This document shows, piece by piece, positions 32,538 to 46,900 of a stretch of DNA of 64,000 bases. Every line of letters starts with the position of its first letter. Within the stretch, counting starts at the first letter, position 1. The notes below the pieces were generated by a model, which was given only the letters and a program-made list of their open reading frames with translations, made no database searches and was not told the DNA's origin. The stretch lies in contig CM034550.1 of the NCBI GenBank assembly GCA_020055645.1, positions 17,435,001 through 17,499,000 on the forward strand. Direction: 5' to 3'. The translations under genes were made by a program, and so were the position numbers. The DNA comes from Tomocerus qinae. Lineage: Eukaryota > Arthropoda > Collembola > Entomobryomorpha > Tomoceridae.

Positions 32538-35500
32538 CTGTATATTGTACAAAACTTCTATTCCTTGATTCCTCATAATATCTAATATAATACAACACAT
32601 ACTACTACATAAGTATAATATACAGTGGAGGGAGAATATGATACTAGGTGCATTAGAAGCATAACTAAGAATAACAAGCATATAATATTAAATGCGTAAT
32701 ACAAGAAGATATGAATTACAAACGATAATGATACGTTAGATGAACAAGCAAGTAGAACAAATAGGGAAGGAGAATATAGATACTTACTTAATCTAGATAG
32801 TTATAGTTATTTAGATAGTTAGTACTTAGATATAGTCAGGTTATGTAAGTTGTAGATGTAGGTGTATTACTTTGTAAATGTAATCAGAAGTTTAGACAAA
32901 TACTTTCATAGGTAGTATAAAGCTTTAGCTTGTAAATATAGATATAGTTTAAACAAATACTTACATAGATAGTATAAAGGTTTAGTTTGGAATCATAATA
33001 GGATTTAATATTAACAGTATACTATTGCCTTCGTAAGTTCTTTTAGGTTTCTTTAATTATATTTTTGATTTCTATTTGATTAGTTTCTTTAATTATATTT
33101 TCCTTGATTTGTTTTTTTGATTTGTTTCATTAATTATATTTTTTGATTTGTTTCTTTAATTATATTTTCGATTGATTTCTTTAATTATATTTTTGATTGA
33201 TTTCTTTAATTATATTTTTGATTTCTATTTGATTATATTTTTGATTGATTTCTTTAATTATATTTTCGATTGATTGAATTATTTAGCTATTCATACTACT
33301 TACACTAGGATGATGACCTGATACTTTAAAAAACTAGAGAAACTAATTAGCCTGTCATGAACATTTTCCTGAGACAAAGATTCTCTACTCAAAATTTACA
33401 TTAAATATCCCATTTAAGCATAAAAGAATTAAAATTTACATAAAATATTCCATTAAAGCATAAAAAAATTAAAATGTTACATAAAATATTCTATTTAAGC
33501 ATAAAAGAAGAATAAATATGTTGCATGATTGAACTAGAACTAGTGTATTTTATTAACAATGTATCAAAACATTATATGAATTCACCACACCAAGTACTGG
33601 TTTTCAAAGTAAATCTACACAACTGATTATCGTGTTTATCGTGTTTTAGCGTGATATTAGCCAATTTCAGCATGTTTTACGCTGTTTTTATAACAAATTT
33701 CACACAATTATCTACCTTTTCCTTCAATTCTTTCGATTTCAATACGATTTTTCCTGATTTTCTGTCAATTCTTTCAATTTCAATACGAGTTTAATATGAT
33801 TTTTCTTCCTTTTTCTCCAGCTTATGTAAGTTTTATTTTATTTTTCTTGATTTATTCTTAACTTATGCGAGTTTTATTTTTGTTTTTCATGCTTTATTCT
33901 TAACTTATGCGAGTTTTATTTGGTTTTTCTTCCTTTTTCTTCCAGCTTATGTTAGTTAATTTGGTTTTTCTTGTTTTATTCTTAACTTATGCGAGTTTTA
34001 TTTGGTTTTTCTTCCTTTTTCTTCCAGCTTATGTAAGTTTAATTTTGTTTTTCTTGTTTTATTCTTAACTTATGCGAGTTTTATTTGGTTTTTCTTGCTT
34101 TTCTCTTTACTTGTGTTAGTTTTATTTAGTTTTTTCTTGCTTTTCTCTTAACTTGTGTTAGTTAATTTGGTTTTTCTTACTTCTTTCTCTAAAACTTATG
34201 CTAGTTTATTTTGGTTCTTTGATAATTATTCTATTTTCTAAATTCAATTTCTAAGTTTCCCGTTTAATTTTCTTTATTTAACTATCATACCACTCATTTT
34301 CTTTTTCTAAATTCAATTTCTACATTCAGTTATACTAATTTATTTTCTCAATTCAGTTATTCCTTTTCGACCACTTAATTCTTTTTCTAAATTATTTTTC
34401 TTCTTTCAGTTTCTCTAATTTATTTTCTCAATTAAGTTATTCCTTTTCTACCACTCAATTCTTTTTCTAAATTATTTTTCTACTTTCAGTTTCTAAATTC
34501 CTTTTCTTTTGTATAATGTTTTCTTTCAGGAATCTTATTTCAAATGTGATTAGTATTACATTAGTTCTTTAAATAGATTCTAAAAATTCTTATACATTTA
34601 ATTTAGTCATCAAGCGCCCACGAAATCTATTCAGCGAGGTGGAAGAATACGTACACGCTAACATGGATATAGTGAATTTGCTAGTGGAGTAATTCCAAAC
34701 TATATAGTTACTTTACAGACAGTGCGTGAGATGTATGTTTATATTTGAATACATAGTCAATTTCAGTATTATAATAAGTTTGAGAAGGAAGACTAGGGTA
34801 GAGTTTTTCAAGGGCAAAGGGGGAGATGAAAATAGATTTAGGATTCTGTTGAGCATTGTATAATTTCTTAGGGAAGATAATTATTTGTTATGCACATTCG
34901 TTTGTTTAGAATTATTTTATCACCGTCTGAAAAGAACTGAGGCCCATCATAAGTGATTCCCCGCATGTTACTCGTTAGAGGATTGTAATGTGATACTTTA
35001 GTAGGGGAGGGAGATAAAAATAACTACGCACATGCAATACAGCAAGTTCTGTGACTCAAGATATTATTTCTTTTCACGTTCATTCTTATTCACCCTCTTC
35101 ATCATACTAAAGTTCACCTTCTCTCTTAGTTTCTAAAACTACATCAGGAAGGACATACATGATTTGGAGTTTAGTTCAAATTAAATATTTCTTGTAGCTG
35201 TTCAACTTTTATCCAAACCCTTGCAGTAAAATCCACTTATACCCGAAGCTGAGTGTCAATTATATTTACTTTTAATTTAATATACTTTTGACCGCTTGAC
35301 CATTGACTATTCAGACTATGGCCAAACTAAATAACTCATTGTGTCTACGAGAACTATCGGATATCTACGTAAACTTCGCTTACCTGTCGTTCTCGAAAAC
35401 ATACATCCAAAAGTTTCATTAATGTGTTATTTATAGCATAGTGATATTAAAATAGTTTTATTCTTAGTATGAAACTCACCATCTCATTCTACAGAATCTT

Positions 35501-37384
35501 GTTTAGAACTTTCGAGAAGACACATCTGGCAAACATCTTTGAGCCTGCCTTTATTCAATCCAAGGAGTCTGCCTGGAGCAGATGTGAAAACGTAAGCATT
35601 GTTTGAAAAAACGTTATAGTAAGAAGGGGAGGATTCCCCCTCGAACATTCTATTCTCTTGCAGTTAGAATTTCTCATCTCTCATTACATTTCTTTTTGTT
35701 CCTACTTCTCATCACGACTTATTTCTTTTGTAGTTTTACTTTTCTTACGATTCTATTCTCTTGCAGCCAGAATTTCTCATCTCTCATTACATTTCTTTTT
35801 GTTCCTACTTCTCACCACGATTATTTCTATCGTAGAGTTTTACTTTTGCTAAGATCATTTCTATGTCGTAGTTTTACATCTTGCTAAGATACATTTCTAT
35901 TTCATTCAGTTTACTTTTGCTAAGATTCTTTTCTATTTCATAAAGATATACTTCTTGTCCCAATTCGTTTCTATTTCGTAGTTTACTTTTTGTTGGGAGT
36001 CGTTCCTATTTCATACTTTTACATCTTGTCCCAATTCGTTTCTATTCTGTATAGTTTTACTTTTTGTTGCGATTAGATTCTAGTGATTTTGCTTCTCTTC
36101 CCCCCCTCTCTTCTCTTCCCTCATACCAATTTTTTTCACTTTATCTTTTCTCGGTTGTTGAAATAAAAATTATTTATTAAACTTATCACCCGATTTTAAT
36201 TCTAAAACTTTATTTTTGGTTTCTCATGTTATTTCTAAAAGTTTCTATTTATCAACCAATTTTATTTCTAAAACTTTATTTTGTTTCTCATGTTATTTCT
36301 AAAAGTTTCTATTTATCAACCAATTTTACTTTTTACACCAATCTACTTTCTTATTTAAATTATTTCTCACACCTATTTCTCCTAAATTTATACCCTAACC
36401 TGAGATTTTGAAATGAAATCTCATTTACTTTGTTAAAAATATAAACCTAAAATAATATTCCTGGTCTATAGATGTAGTACAGATGGAATATATGAAGCAG
36501 AATTAGATATACTCCTATTTAGACTAGAAGAGGTGTATATATTAGATGAAATGAGGGGATATATAGTATACTTATACGCGGGTAGACAAGAAAGATGAGT
36601 AGTATAATATACTTAGTGTGTATGGATAGATTATCAAGAGGGGGGGGAAGTCCTCACAATTGATAACAGGCATTTGTAAAGAGTTTTATTATAAGGGATA
36701 AGAAATAGGTTTATTATAACGAATAGAAAATGATCTTTTATATTCCTGTAAGCACAATGTAATTAAGTTAGTTGACGTGAGGAGTTGGTTAGGAAGAAGA
36801 GCAAGAGCATTTTTGTTAGGAGGGGGAGTTTTTGCTTGATAACGTAAACATCTGGATAGGGAGGGGAGATATAAATAGAATTGACTGAATATGTTAGAGA
36901 CACTACCATTTGCTTCTGTTTAATATTCTGAAATTATTATGTGCATGTAATATTCGATAAAGATGCTACGCCATGAATTATAATAGATGCTACATATTGA
37001 ACTATATAGCCGCCACACACTGAATTATAACTATAGTGATAGTACATAGTGAAATATAGTTATAGGGATGCTATATTATGAAATATAATTATAGAGATGC
37101 TATATTATGAAATATAATTGTAGAGAGAGGTTATAGGGTAGATATACTTATTGGGTAGACAGGCAACTCATTACAGAGAAGGGTACGTACACTTGAGTGA
37201 GCAGAGCAGTAAAGCATGCAGAGATTTGAAAAGTCGTGGGGGAAATAACGTGGCATTGCAAGGGAAGCATGGGAAGCACATGTTCTGAATGTCTATTACT
37301 CCAGTGTACTTAGGCGGGACAGCTCAGTCGGCCATCAGCTTTTCGAGTGGAAGCATCTCAGTCCACGTCGTTCTGTGTTAAGTT

Positions 37385-37482
37385 GGGGGGGGTCAATTTT
37401 TTGGGGGGGTGGGGGGTAAAATTTTTTTAAAAATTTGATTTTTTTGGGGGGTTGGGTGTAAAAAATTTTGGGTGGGGAGGGT
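37385..37482. repeat. G-tract block (mirror of the left C-tract block)
   Basis: Five or more runs of 3–9 G on the plus strand, capable of G-quadruplex formation, followed toward the terminus by the hairpin (about 37487–37509) and the CpG-rich patch (about 37595–37672). Confidence 0.65.
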
Positions 37483-37948
37483 GGTGTCTATATACTATAG
37501 TAGTATATAGTGTGTTATAAGAGTGCGTGTTGAGGTAGGTTGACCTGATTGACTGTGATTGACAAGCGGCGAGTGCTTGTCTTGTGCGACATTAAGTCGG
37601 CGCGCGCGAGGAGGTGCGGTCACACCTGAGGAGGTGTTAGCGCGTGCGAGGATGACACGAGCGACGAGGTGTATAGGGACTATATGCTAGGCAATATGAT
37701 ATATGGCTTATACTGCTTATACATGCTTTGCGGGGCTTGCGGTCCCTTATAAAAGAAAGTGGGAGGGACCGGGTGCGGAATGTCCCACACCCCTTTGTAC
37801 TCCTCTACTATGGGTGGAAGGGGCAGGGGGGGGGGAGCTTGTGCTTATAGGTATATCGCTTGCATGAAGTGGCTTTTTTATATGGGATATATGGAGATGA
37901 GTCAAAATGAGACCAAAATGGTCGGAAAAACACTTAACCACCACTACT

Positions 37949-37954
37949 TGCACT
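37949..37954. repeat. Right 6-bp target-site duplication TGCACT
   Basis: Identical to 18063–18068 and directly abutting the terminus CCACCACTACT. Confidence 0.85.
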
Positions 37955-40900
37955 TACAAAACCTTTTACATGTTATTTTGATTGGATGTCTATAAGTTAG
38001 GTATAAATATTATTTATTATGGCATAGGTACATCATAATGACAATGACAGTGCTACAATGGAGACAAATAGGTAGACAGTTTCAGTTTGTTTGTCGCTAT
38101 TAGCTAGTCGTTCCGATACTTGGTTCAATCCACTAGTATACTTCCTACTCTCTTGCGATTACTCTCTACGTACATTTACTTTCCTTTTAATGGATTGGAG
38201 TGAAAGAGGCAAAGGAAGAGCTAGAAACTCGTCGTCCCCACAGAAGCGTTAAAAATGCATGATTTCGTGTGTCCAACAAGAACTTATTTTATTTTATGTC
38301 TTTAGCAACTCCTCTCCAACTAGAAATTACAACTCCTAACGAAAATATATAAACCCAAACTGGACTCAGACGGATGTTTTTGACCTGAGTTACTACACAT
38401 ACATAGTATAACTGTATATATAGTTATAAATGTGAATTGAGCACACAGACTAAGATAATCTATTTACTTATAAATACAGAAACAATTGTAACGTAACTGA
38501 ATGTGAATGTTCAAATTAGTATTGCACGGAATTGGATTGCTCCGCTTTGTCTCCTTTTGCCTACTGAAATGAAGAAATGCATAAACTAAAGACTACTACA
38601 GCTCACCACGCTATCCTCCCATCTTTTACAATCGAAAAATCTTACGAGATAAGCCAAATAATACTCTTACCCCGCTTTGCCAGCTGTGGATGGAACAAAA
38701 CTTTCTCTGCTCCACTTAACTACCTAATACTCCTGCTATTACCGCACTTCCCTCTACTTTATTATTGGAATGTTTTCTACTTTCTTCTCTCTTATGAACA
38801 TACATCCATTTCAATCTACAACAACACTAAAGTAGCCTCCTTATTTTGTTTTAGCTCCACACACACGCAGATACCAAAATAACAACAACTATTGTAGTAT
38901 TACAGTATTAGTCATGGTAAATGGTCAGACTGGACATATTTACAGACAACCAGACAGTGATGACGGTTTCTATACACGAAACAACTAAATAACTTACAAC
39001 TACATATAAATGTTTACGCCAACGTAGAAAGTGTAATTCAATGCTAAACTTATTGTTAGAGAAAGTTTGCCAATATAAGTAAGTACAACAAACCGTATTA
39101 CTCTACTATAAACCATAATTAGTAAGTTTACACGTTTATAAATGAATTATGGATAAGATTCTGGACAAAATACATTTTTGGATAAAGAAATGTTAAAGTT
39201 TATTGTTTTAAATTGGTTTTATTATCGAGAAATTATTCACAATGAAAACTAATATTATTTTCTGCAATTTAGAAAACAATCTAAGAAAATTTAAGAAAAT
39301 ACGGCAGCTTGGTAATGGATAGTGTGTAGGCGTAAGAGAGTTAAATGACTACATACATACAAGAAAAGGAATACATGAAGGTGTAATGCGTAAGTTAAGT
39401 GAAAGTTGGAGAAAGGCATCATTCCTTAAGTTATCTATCCACAGACAACTAACTTGTAGTTCGTAATGCCATGTATAAAACTAATGAAAAGTTTTTTTTC
39501 TTCTCCATTCTCTTGCACGGTTTCATTCATTTCAATCAGTTTCACTTTTCCGACATTTCCATCGGACGGGAAAGCACGCGAAGAAATTCCCTACCCTTCT
39601 GTATTTATCTCCTGCCCTATTGTTTCATTGAGTTTTTCTGAGTTCAACAGGGCTTGATTGAACTAAAATACGATTACCAAATTCTATAAATAGACACTGT
39701 CTGTTGTGTCGGGTGTCTAATTCGATTGTTTCCCTTCCTAAATAATTCTTTCATTTAATTGCATTTTTACCATCAAACTTCTTGTCTGTATTGTTTTTAC
39801 TATAATCAGTCATCAATACCGTAAATGAAACGTCTACTTCTTCACAGCTGTCTGTTTTACGTTGTATCTTTGAAATTTTGAAATCTGTACAGATTTTTCA
39901 ATCCCACAAATATGCTCCATTGGAATCCCTATTAAAGGTCACAAAATGTTTTGAAAAAATGGTGTGCAGTCTGAATAATGTACACTACACTAACTAACAC
40001 TGTCATTATCAATCTAATTATATAATCAATTATATTTATCAATTGTAAACAAATTCACATAGGCATTTTACTGATTCTAATAAATATGTTCTCGGTTTTG
40101 GAGATTTAGTTTTTATTCAAAATTCCGAAATGTTGCAGAAGATGTCTAGTAAAAGAGCAGTGGTGCACTCTTGGTCATAATTGTAATTCATTCTATAATG
40201 CAAGAATGAAATTCGTCGCAGTTGCATTCGCAATTTGTTGTTGTGGAAGTGCCTAAGGGCCTACTGTCTCCTCAATCATAAATTCATCTGTAGAACAATC
40301 ACAATCACGAGGTACAAATTGGTTATGCTTAGTTGGTCACTTAGTAAGTGTGATTACGTCAGTAGTCAGTACTACTCAGCACGTCATTCTACATTTGATA
40401 GTGCATGCAATACACTCACCAATAAGCATACAGATAGTTGAGAAAAGCAGAGATGCATCATGCAGATAAGTATCGTGGTGGCGTGCGAAATGGTAAATAT
40501 AGTAAGGTAGGGCACTGCAGAAAGGTATATATTTGTAAGGGTAGGGTACATATAAATTTCAAGTGCACAGTGGAATAAACCCCGAAATTTTCTAGTTTGT
40601 TGGGAGTCTTGGCAGTTTCCTATCAACCACAGCAGAAACTAATCGCTCTGTCTCTCTCTGGGCCATAGGACCGCAAACCACCAGCTTACAACGCGTTTCC
40701 TCTTTCTGTCAATGAAATTCAGCGGCTCACGCTGAGAGCTGTGATAGATGTGCAAAATGAATGCCATTATTGCTTTCAGTCTCGAGAGCTTTTCGAGCTA
40801 AACACGATACAATGAAATTCATGTATGCATGTATTTATGGCTGTAGTGTCCCAAAAGTTTGTTGTGTATGTGGCAAAGTTCACATGTGTAGTACAATTAC

Positions 40901-43900
40901 TGCGTACAAGCGTGTTTGTCTCCCTGTATCTACATACATAAATGTAGAGTATTACTTATGAGCTTATCAGGCTTATTGGCTTGTAATAAGATCCGTCTCG
41001 ATAAGAGATTCCGTGTCACTCGATACTCCTTCATTTTACAGTCATTTCCTTTCTGGAACACTAAGCTCTCAACAAAATATAAAAATACATGCATGTCAAA
41101 GCCTCTAGTTACCAGTCGCTCTCAACATATAATAATAACACTCTCAGAAGCTGTACATACCTACTATGCACACAATTCCTATTACTTCACATTTACAATT
41201 AACTACCTACCTACCTTTTTCATTTTCTGTACCACAAGTCCTATTTGACTTCCGCGTTAGCTATTTACCACAATGCATGGAAATAACCTATCTGTCTGTA
41301 CAGCAATTACCAACGGTATATTTACAAATATTTAGAAAAAGATACAATAATAGTAGGAACCAAACTAGTGCTAGTAGTTCTTTAGTTACATGATACACTT
41401 AATATACATAAATTGATGTTGGCAGGTTAGCTCCCCTGAACGACGAGGCGATTCCTGTAGCGACTGCTACTTAGTGTCACAAATGATCCGTTGGGGCTCA
41501 ATTACTGCAGTTGTACCCAACAATTATTCCGCCATCCATCACTCTCTTGATAAATGACTTCTGATGCCAAATGAAAACCAACTATGTGCCCACTTTTCCT
41601 ATTTTGTTCTCCCCAACAACAAAATGCTACAACTATACACAAGTTTACAAGAAGCGGCTTTCTTTATCAACTATCCTATTTCTACTACTACCCGGTTCTG
41701 TCCAAAATGTATTGCATTGCATATTGCATTGGTCCTTGCCTTCAATTACTAGCTACCGAAAGGGCAGCATTCAGAGTTATGACTCCAAAATATTTTAAGA
41801 GATTGGACATTCGGGCGATTTTCGAGTTAACTAAGGAGTTAGTTTCCTTTGTTGCAGAACCACCTAAATAGCAATTATTCAAATGGGTTTATTAAAGGAC
41901 ATGTGGAAGTTATGTATGTTACCAATAACTGGTCATTACTTTAATACGGTAGAGTAGTAACAACAAATCAACTATATATAGGTATACCGGTATAAGTCAT
42001 ACACATGATAAATTATTAAGGATTTTCCTCTACAGTTCCTCATGCTTTATTACTTCCCGTTTTCGGAAACAAATTCTGGATTTGGTTCAGTTTTTGAGAT
42101 TTCGGTTTATTTGTTTTTCTCCTGCACTGTACTTATAATGTTTTATGTGATTTTAGTAGTAAACTTGAGAATACTATATATCATGTATGATTATAGATTC
42201 AGAGTGTTTCTGTAATATTCTAAAGTAACCAACGTTCCTCCATAAAAAAGCATTGGCGACAATAGTTTGTCGTCGTTGTGTACACATGAGACAAAAATAA
42301 AGACACAAATACGTTTCCTGAGCACAGAACGTGTTTGCTTCAGTACAAAATACAATGACGGCTAGCATGAAGATTTATACCTTCAGAAACTAGGAAAGTA
42401 TGTGAGGACAAAATAAGAAACTAGAGCAAACTGCTTAGAAGTGGTGCGGATTTTAATGAAAAGTTTAAAACTTTAGACTTGTATTAGAATACGGTACCTT
42501 CTGGTGAAAGTATCTAGACTTTTAAGGAGGTCTGTATTTACTTTTGGTAGTGTTGTGCTATACATATATTTATGTGGTATATATGAAGCTTAATTGTATG
42601 TAAGGAAAGGTAAACTGTGCTAGGTACATAAAGACAGTGAACGGGCATTATATATTTATCAATACACACCGTAGTACCTACCATACTATTAGACTGACTG
42701 ATAGATTACATAGGCATGTATTATATAACTACAGATTCTGTGTCTACTACATCTCAAATATACGAGCTACAAGGACAAAATAGAAAGCGTCAAGTGAAAG
42801 CCAAAGAAAATGCAAGTATTCTAGGCTCCACGTTTATTTATTCATGTTTTAAGTGAGGGAACAACTGCCTTGATTTTTTCTCGGTATTTCTCAGCTATAG
42901 CTTCTCCACGGTAAATATACTTATTCGTAAACTAATGAAAACCTCCATTTGGTTTATACTATCTTGTTCTGGAATGCTTTACTACTATAATAATACACTT
43001 TTCTTGATTTGCAGTACTACCATTTCGAGTGGAGTTGCATAGTTGTATTTGCAAAACGAAGGAAAAGCAACTGACTCATATATACTCAGTGCGGATACAA
43101 AAGTCAACCTATGCACTTACTTCAACTTGCCTTTTACATTTTCTAGTGGTATACGAAGAATGAATCTAAGAGCGTATCTCGAGCACTTGCACTGATAGCG
43201 TAGAATATTTTAGATCCCTTCGAATTTATAGTGTATCGTAGCTCAAGAATGGGTAAAGTGGTACATGTCTCCAAATTGAAACGTACCTGTCTCCTCGGCT
43301 CTCTCTATAATTCATACAATACACTTTGCCATTTCACTTTTAGTGTTCATATTTGTGTTCCTCAGCAGAATGTAAATGCAGCTCTGCGAGGCTATACATC
43401 TGGGTAATTTGAAAGGGCGCCTTTAATATTTCCTATAATCGTATACCTGACAATCGTTTTACATTATAAATTTACAACACATTGTAAGGGACGGACTATT
43501 CAGTTATGCTACTTAAATGGCACATATTATGTATGTACGATTAGCTACACACATGTAGATCTTGTATAAGAAGATACCAAGCAGGGATGTTTAAACATTG
43601 TAAGCACTAACTCAGTAGTTTAAACAGGTGAGAAGAAAATAATTTGGATCCTTCGTAAAGTGAAACAAAAATTTCCTAATTTCAATACATTGAAGATCAT
43701 ATCCTAAGGTTCATGACTATTTCGAAGGTTTTCATTTTAGATTACACTGATTTTTAATAAAAATCACTTATAATATAATATGTTGTGAAAGACTGATTTG
43801 AGGAACACAATTTCGGCGGTTATGCTAGTAACAGACCACAGACCTCTATATAACTCACAATTAAAACCCATTGGATTCCCTAAACCAAATTATAAATACA

Positions 43901-46900
43901 CAACTATTATTGAATATATATTATATTAATATATTATACTAGTGTATTGTATAGATGGTGTATCAGGGTTCGTATTGGGACTCAGTACTCCATGAAAAGT
44001 GTGATCAACTGTAAGCTTAAGTTAGAAAAAATCTAAAGTGAAAAAATGTTTTCCAAAATGTATTATTTTGTTTTCGTTAAGTTTTTCTTTATAATTCGAA
44101 ATATAATTGACAGTTTCAATTCCTATTAGATCCAAAGGCAATTCTTCAGTAAATGTCTATACTGTGTAAGTGGATGTCTAAAACCGTCATTGATTGAATT
44201 ACATTTTTTCGTAGACATGGAACTGATAATAGTTACATTGCTATATAGTCATAGCCAGGCCCAATTATTCCAATAAATTATTGTGATGTCTTAAAGCGTA
44301 CCGAGTTTTAATACAAAAACATGTAAAAAAACGGAAACATGTAAAAATGAATCGTTGGTAGTTGGAAATTTGAATGTATAGACAGAGTGATAGATATTTC
44401 GTAGGATCGACCTTAAAGATAAAAATGAAAAATGAGAAAAACTACAGGGTAGATAAAAGTTGTGCCAAGAATCGAGAAAAGGAAGACAAATTGTATCACT
44501 CCATCAGAATTACCAAAAGTCAAAAGGTCTCAAGTCTTTGCCACCATTTGTTCTGTTAAATGGCTCTCCATCCAGTTCCCTTCCTTTTCTAGGTTTCCAC
44601 TTTCCTACTTCTGCATTTAAGTGTCTGTCTATCTATCTTTAAACCTAACCTATGTCCGTAAGTGCAATATACAGCACTTACTTTGCTTATATAATATAAT
44701 GCTGCAAATAATAGAAAAAAAAGTTGTGAAATGGAGAAATACTATTCTAGAGTGTGACTCTCCTGGCCTGACTATTTATATCCAATCGCCTACCTCGTTT
44801 AGCTCTGAGGTAGGAATTGTAGTGACTGCACCATGAAAATATTAAAGAAACGAGCATTATTATTATTACTATATATATTCCTGAATATTATACCTGGAGC
44901 ACACTGCAAGTAATATGTAATAATAATAACGCTTTATACTAACATAAAACTGCTTTTCTTTCTCTTGTATATAATGGCAGTAGGCGATTATTGTGGCATT
45001 GCTCTTCTCACCTAAACTCAATCCTTTTTCTTCTCGCTTTCTCCCAGACGACTCTTTCTCTTTCATGTGAAAGATGAACAATGATAATAACTACGTCAAA
45101 CGCAAACACAACAACCTAGCACAATTGCTTTCTCACGTTAATTCAACACACTTCTTCCCCATACAACCTTCTCCCGTATTTTATCCGACAAAAGTCTAGT
45201 TTATATAGTCTTTGGAATTAGCGAGGCATAAATACTTAGCAGCACAAAGAGAACGCTATTAATACTGCTCAATTGTATTATTGTGTTACTTATTGTTAGT
45301 GCCTCACGTATATGGATGACAACTAGAGCTCTTTATTATTCCTCACATGAACTCTTTCTGTCTTTCTTTTCAGAGATTATTATTCTTCTTTGACTTACCT
45401 GGCTTTTGTTTATTTTATCCATTGTCCCTTCCTAACAAGCTATTAGTTCGGGACACATGTAAGCTCACCACTTCTTCCATACAAATATTAATCATACCAA
45501 AATCATTGTTTCTGAGCTACGACATTTATTTCTAATATTATACCTATTTCTATACTACAAATTAAAAATTAACCATTAGATATTGGAAACCCCATTAAAA
45601 AAACATTCTTAATTTTGGAATTAGTATCATAAATGAATCAAGCCTAATAAAGCAGTACAGATTTGTATAACAATAATTTTTCAATAAAAGTTGCAGTTCC
45701 AATAATTTTCCATGAAACGTGGTCTAAATGCAGTGCATTTTCTTAGACTAATTTCTTGGTAATGCTGAAGGTTTTGTTGAGGTATAACACTTTAGTAAGG
45801 AGAGAGTGTTTAAATGGAAAACGTGTTTTCCTCATTCCGTGGTTGCGTTAAATAGATAAAAAGCTAAGTTTTACTATAATGTGTAACAATAGGTCTGTCT
45901 GCGTGTGTAATGTGTCTGTGGTATTTATGAATTGACGGGGAGTTTTGACTGTTTCGAATTGGGCAATGGTGTATGGTCTATTCTGGTGTGTGCGTATATC
46001 TTGGTGTGGCAATCATATCAGAAAAAAGATGATATCATAACATAACCGTTTGGAGGCATAAGAAGACGAAACTAAAGCAGTAAAAAGAGAGAGAGAAGAT
46101 TTGAGTGGAGACGAGCGAGTTGACTCGGACCGATATTCATGTCAGTGGAAAAAATGGGGATATTAGCATTATCTTTAACGTGACATTCAGGCCTTTATGG
46201 GAGACGGGAAACGAGAACGAAACGACAGAGTCCAAAAGATTTTCTACAAGCCATTACCTTTCGCGCTCTGAGGGATTCATATTTCATTCCATTTCGGGCT
46301 ATTAAAATTCGGATATGTAAGTAAGTACGAACATTATAGAATAAAATACCATGCAATGCTACTTATGTCTCTTACGCTACCTCCCGCTCTGTATGTCTGG
46401 CATCAGAAGAACCTCATGCTTTGCATTCCCACTTCTCTTCTGTAATCTACATTGTATTCTCTCCTCTAAGTGTAACTCTAACTCTACTCTCTGTGTGGAA
46501 ATAATATCCAGTCCAACTGTTTGGCCATACGCTCTAATGCGCCAAACTAACGTATGAACCAAGAAATGTACTTACCATTACGTTTTAAAAGTCTAATAAT
46601 TTATACCAAACATTATAATACTTTTTATGTTTAGCTTATGTACATTTACTATCTACAATTCAAATTTACTTCCCACTATCTATCTCTACATTTTACTAAG
46701 TCACCAAATTCTTTCCGTATTTAAATTATCTATTGCCACATGCACTATTTATTGCATTATTGAAGTGATACATTATAGTGCTATGACAGGCAGGGTCAAC
46801 AGTTTTATTGAGACATTTATATATTGTACAAAGTTAATTAAAAGTGTGCTTGCAAGCGATGCTTTACCCGAAAACAATTATCGATTTAAGTTATAGGGAC

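Larger units (their letters stand above)
18069..37948. mobile_element. Polinton/Maverick-type element of 19.9 kb with 5.5-kb TIRs, encoding PolB
   Basis: Bounded by 6-bp duplications, starting 5'-AGTAGTGGTGG and ending with its reverse complement, so termini are 5'-AG…CT-3'. Length (19,880 bp), 6-bp duplication, terminal dinucleotide and a protein-primed-type DNA polymerase B all match Polintons. Atypical points: the inverted repeats are about 5.4–5.6 kb (usual Polinton TIRs are roughly 0.1–1 kb), and I find no retroviral-type integrase, A32-like ATPase, cysteine protease, or major/minor capsid frame. The core carries only two small paralogous Cys-rich genes, polB and a multi-zinc-finger gene. 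Mobility would need an integrase in trans. Divergence between the two TIRs (point changes, indels, repeat copy numbers) indicates it is not brand new. Confidence 0.88.
32505..37948 (-). repeat. Right terminal inverted repeat (about 5.4 kb)
   Basis: The reverse complement of 18069–23683 in order and content: inner AATAAA segment, 26-bp repeats, T-rich arrays, 105-bp and 64-bp units, 29-bp units, G tracts, CpG patch, terminus CCACCACTACT. It has fewer tandem units than the left arm (29-bp unit about 2 versus 4; 64-bp unit about 2 versus 5). Frames inside are repeat-derived and not conserved between arms; the 20586–20801 frame of the left arm meets a stop in the right copy. Confidence 0.88.
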
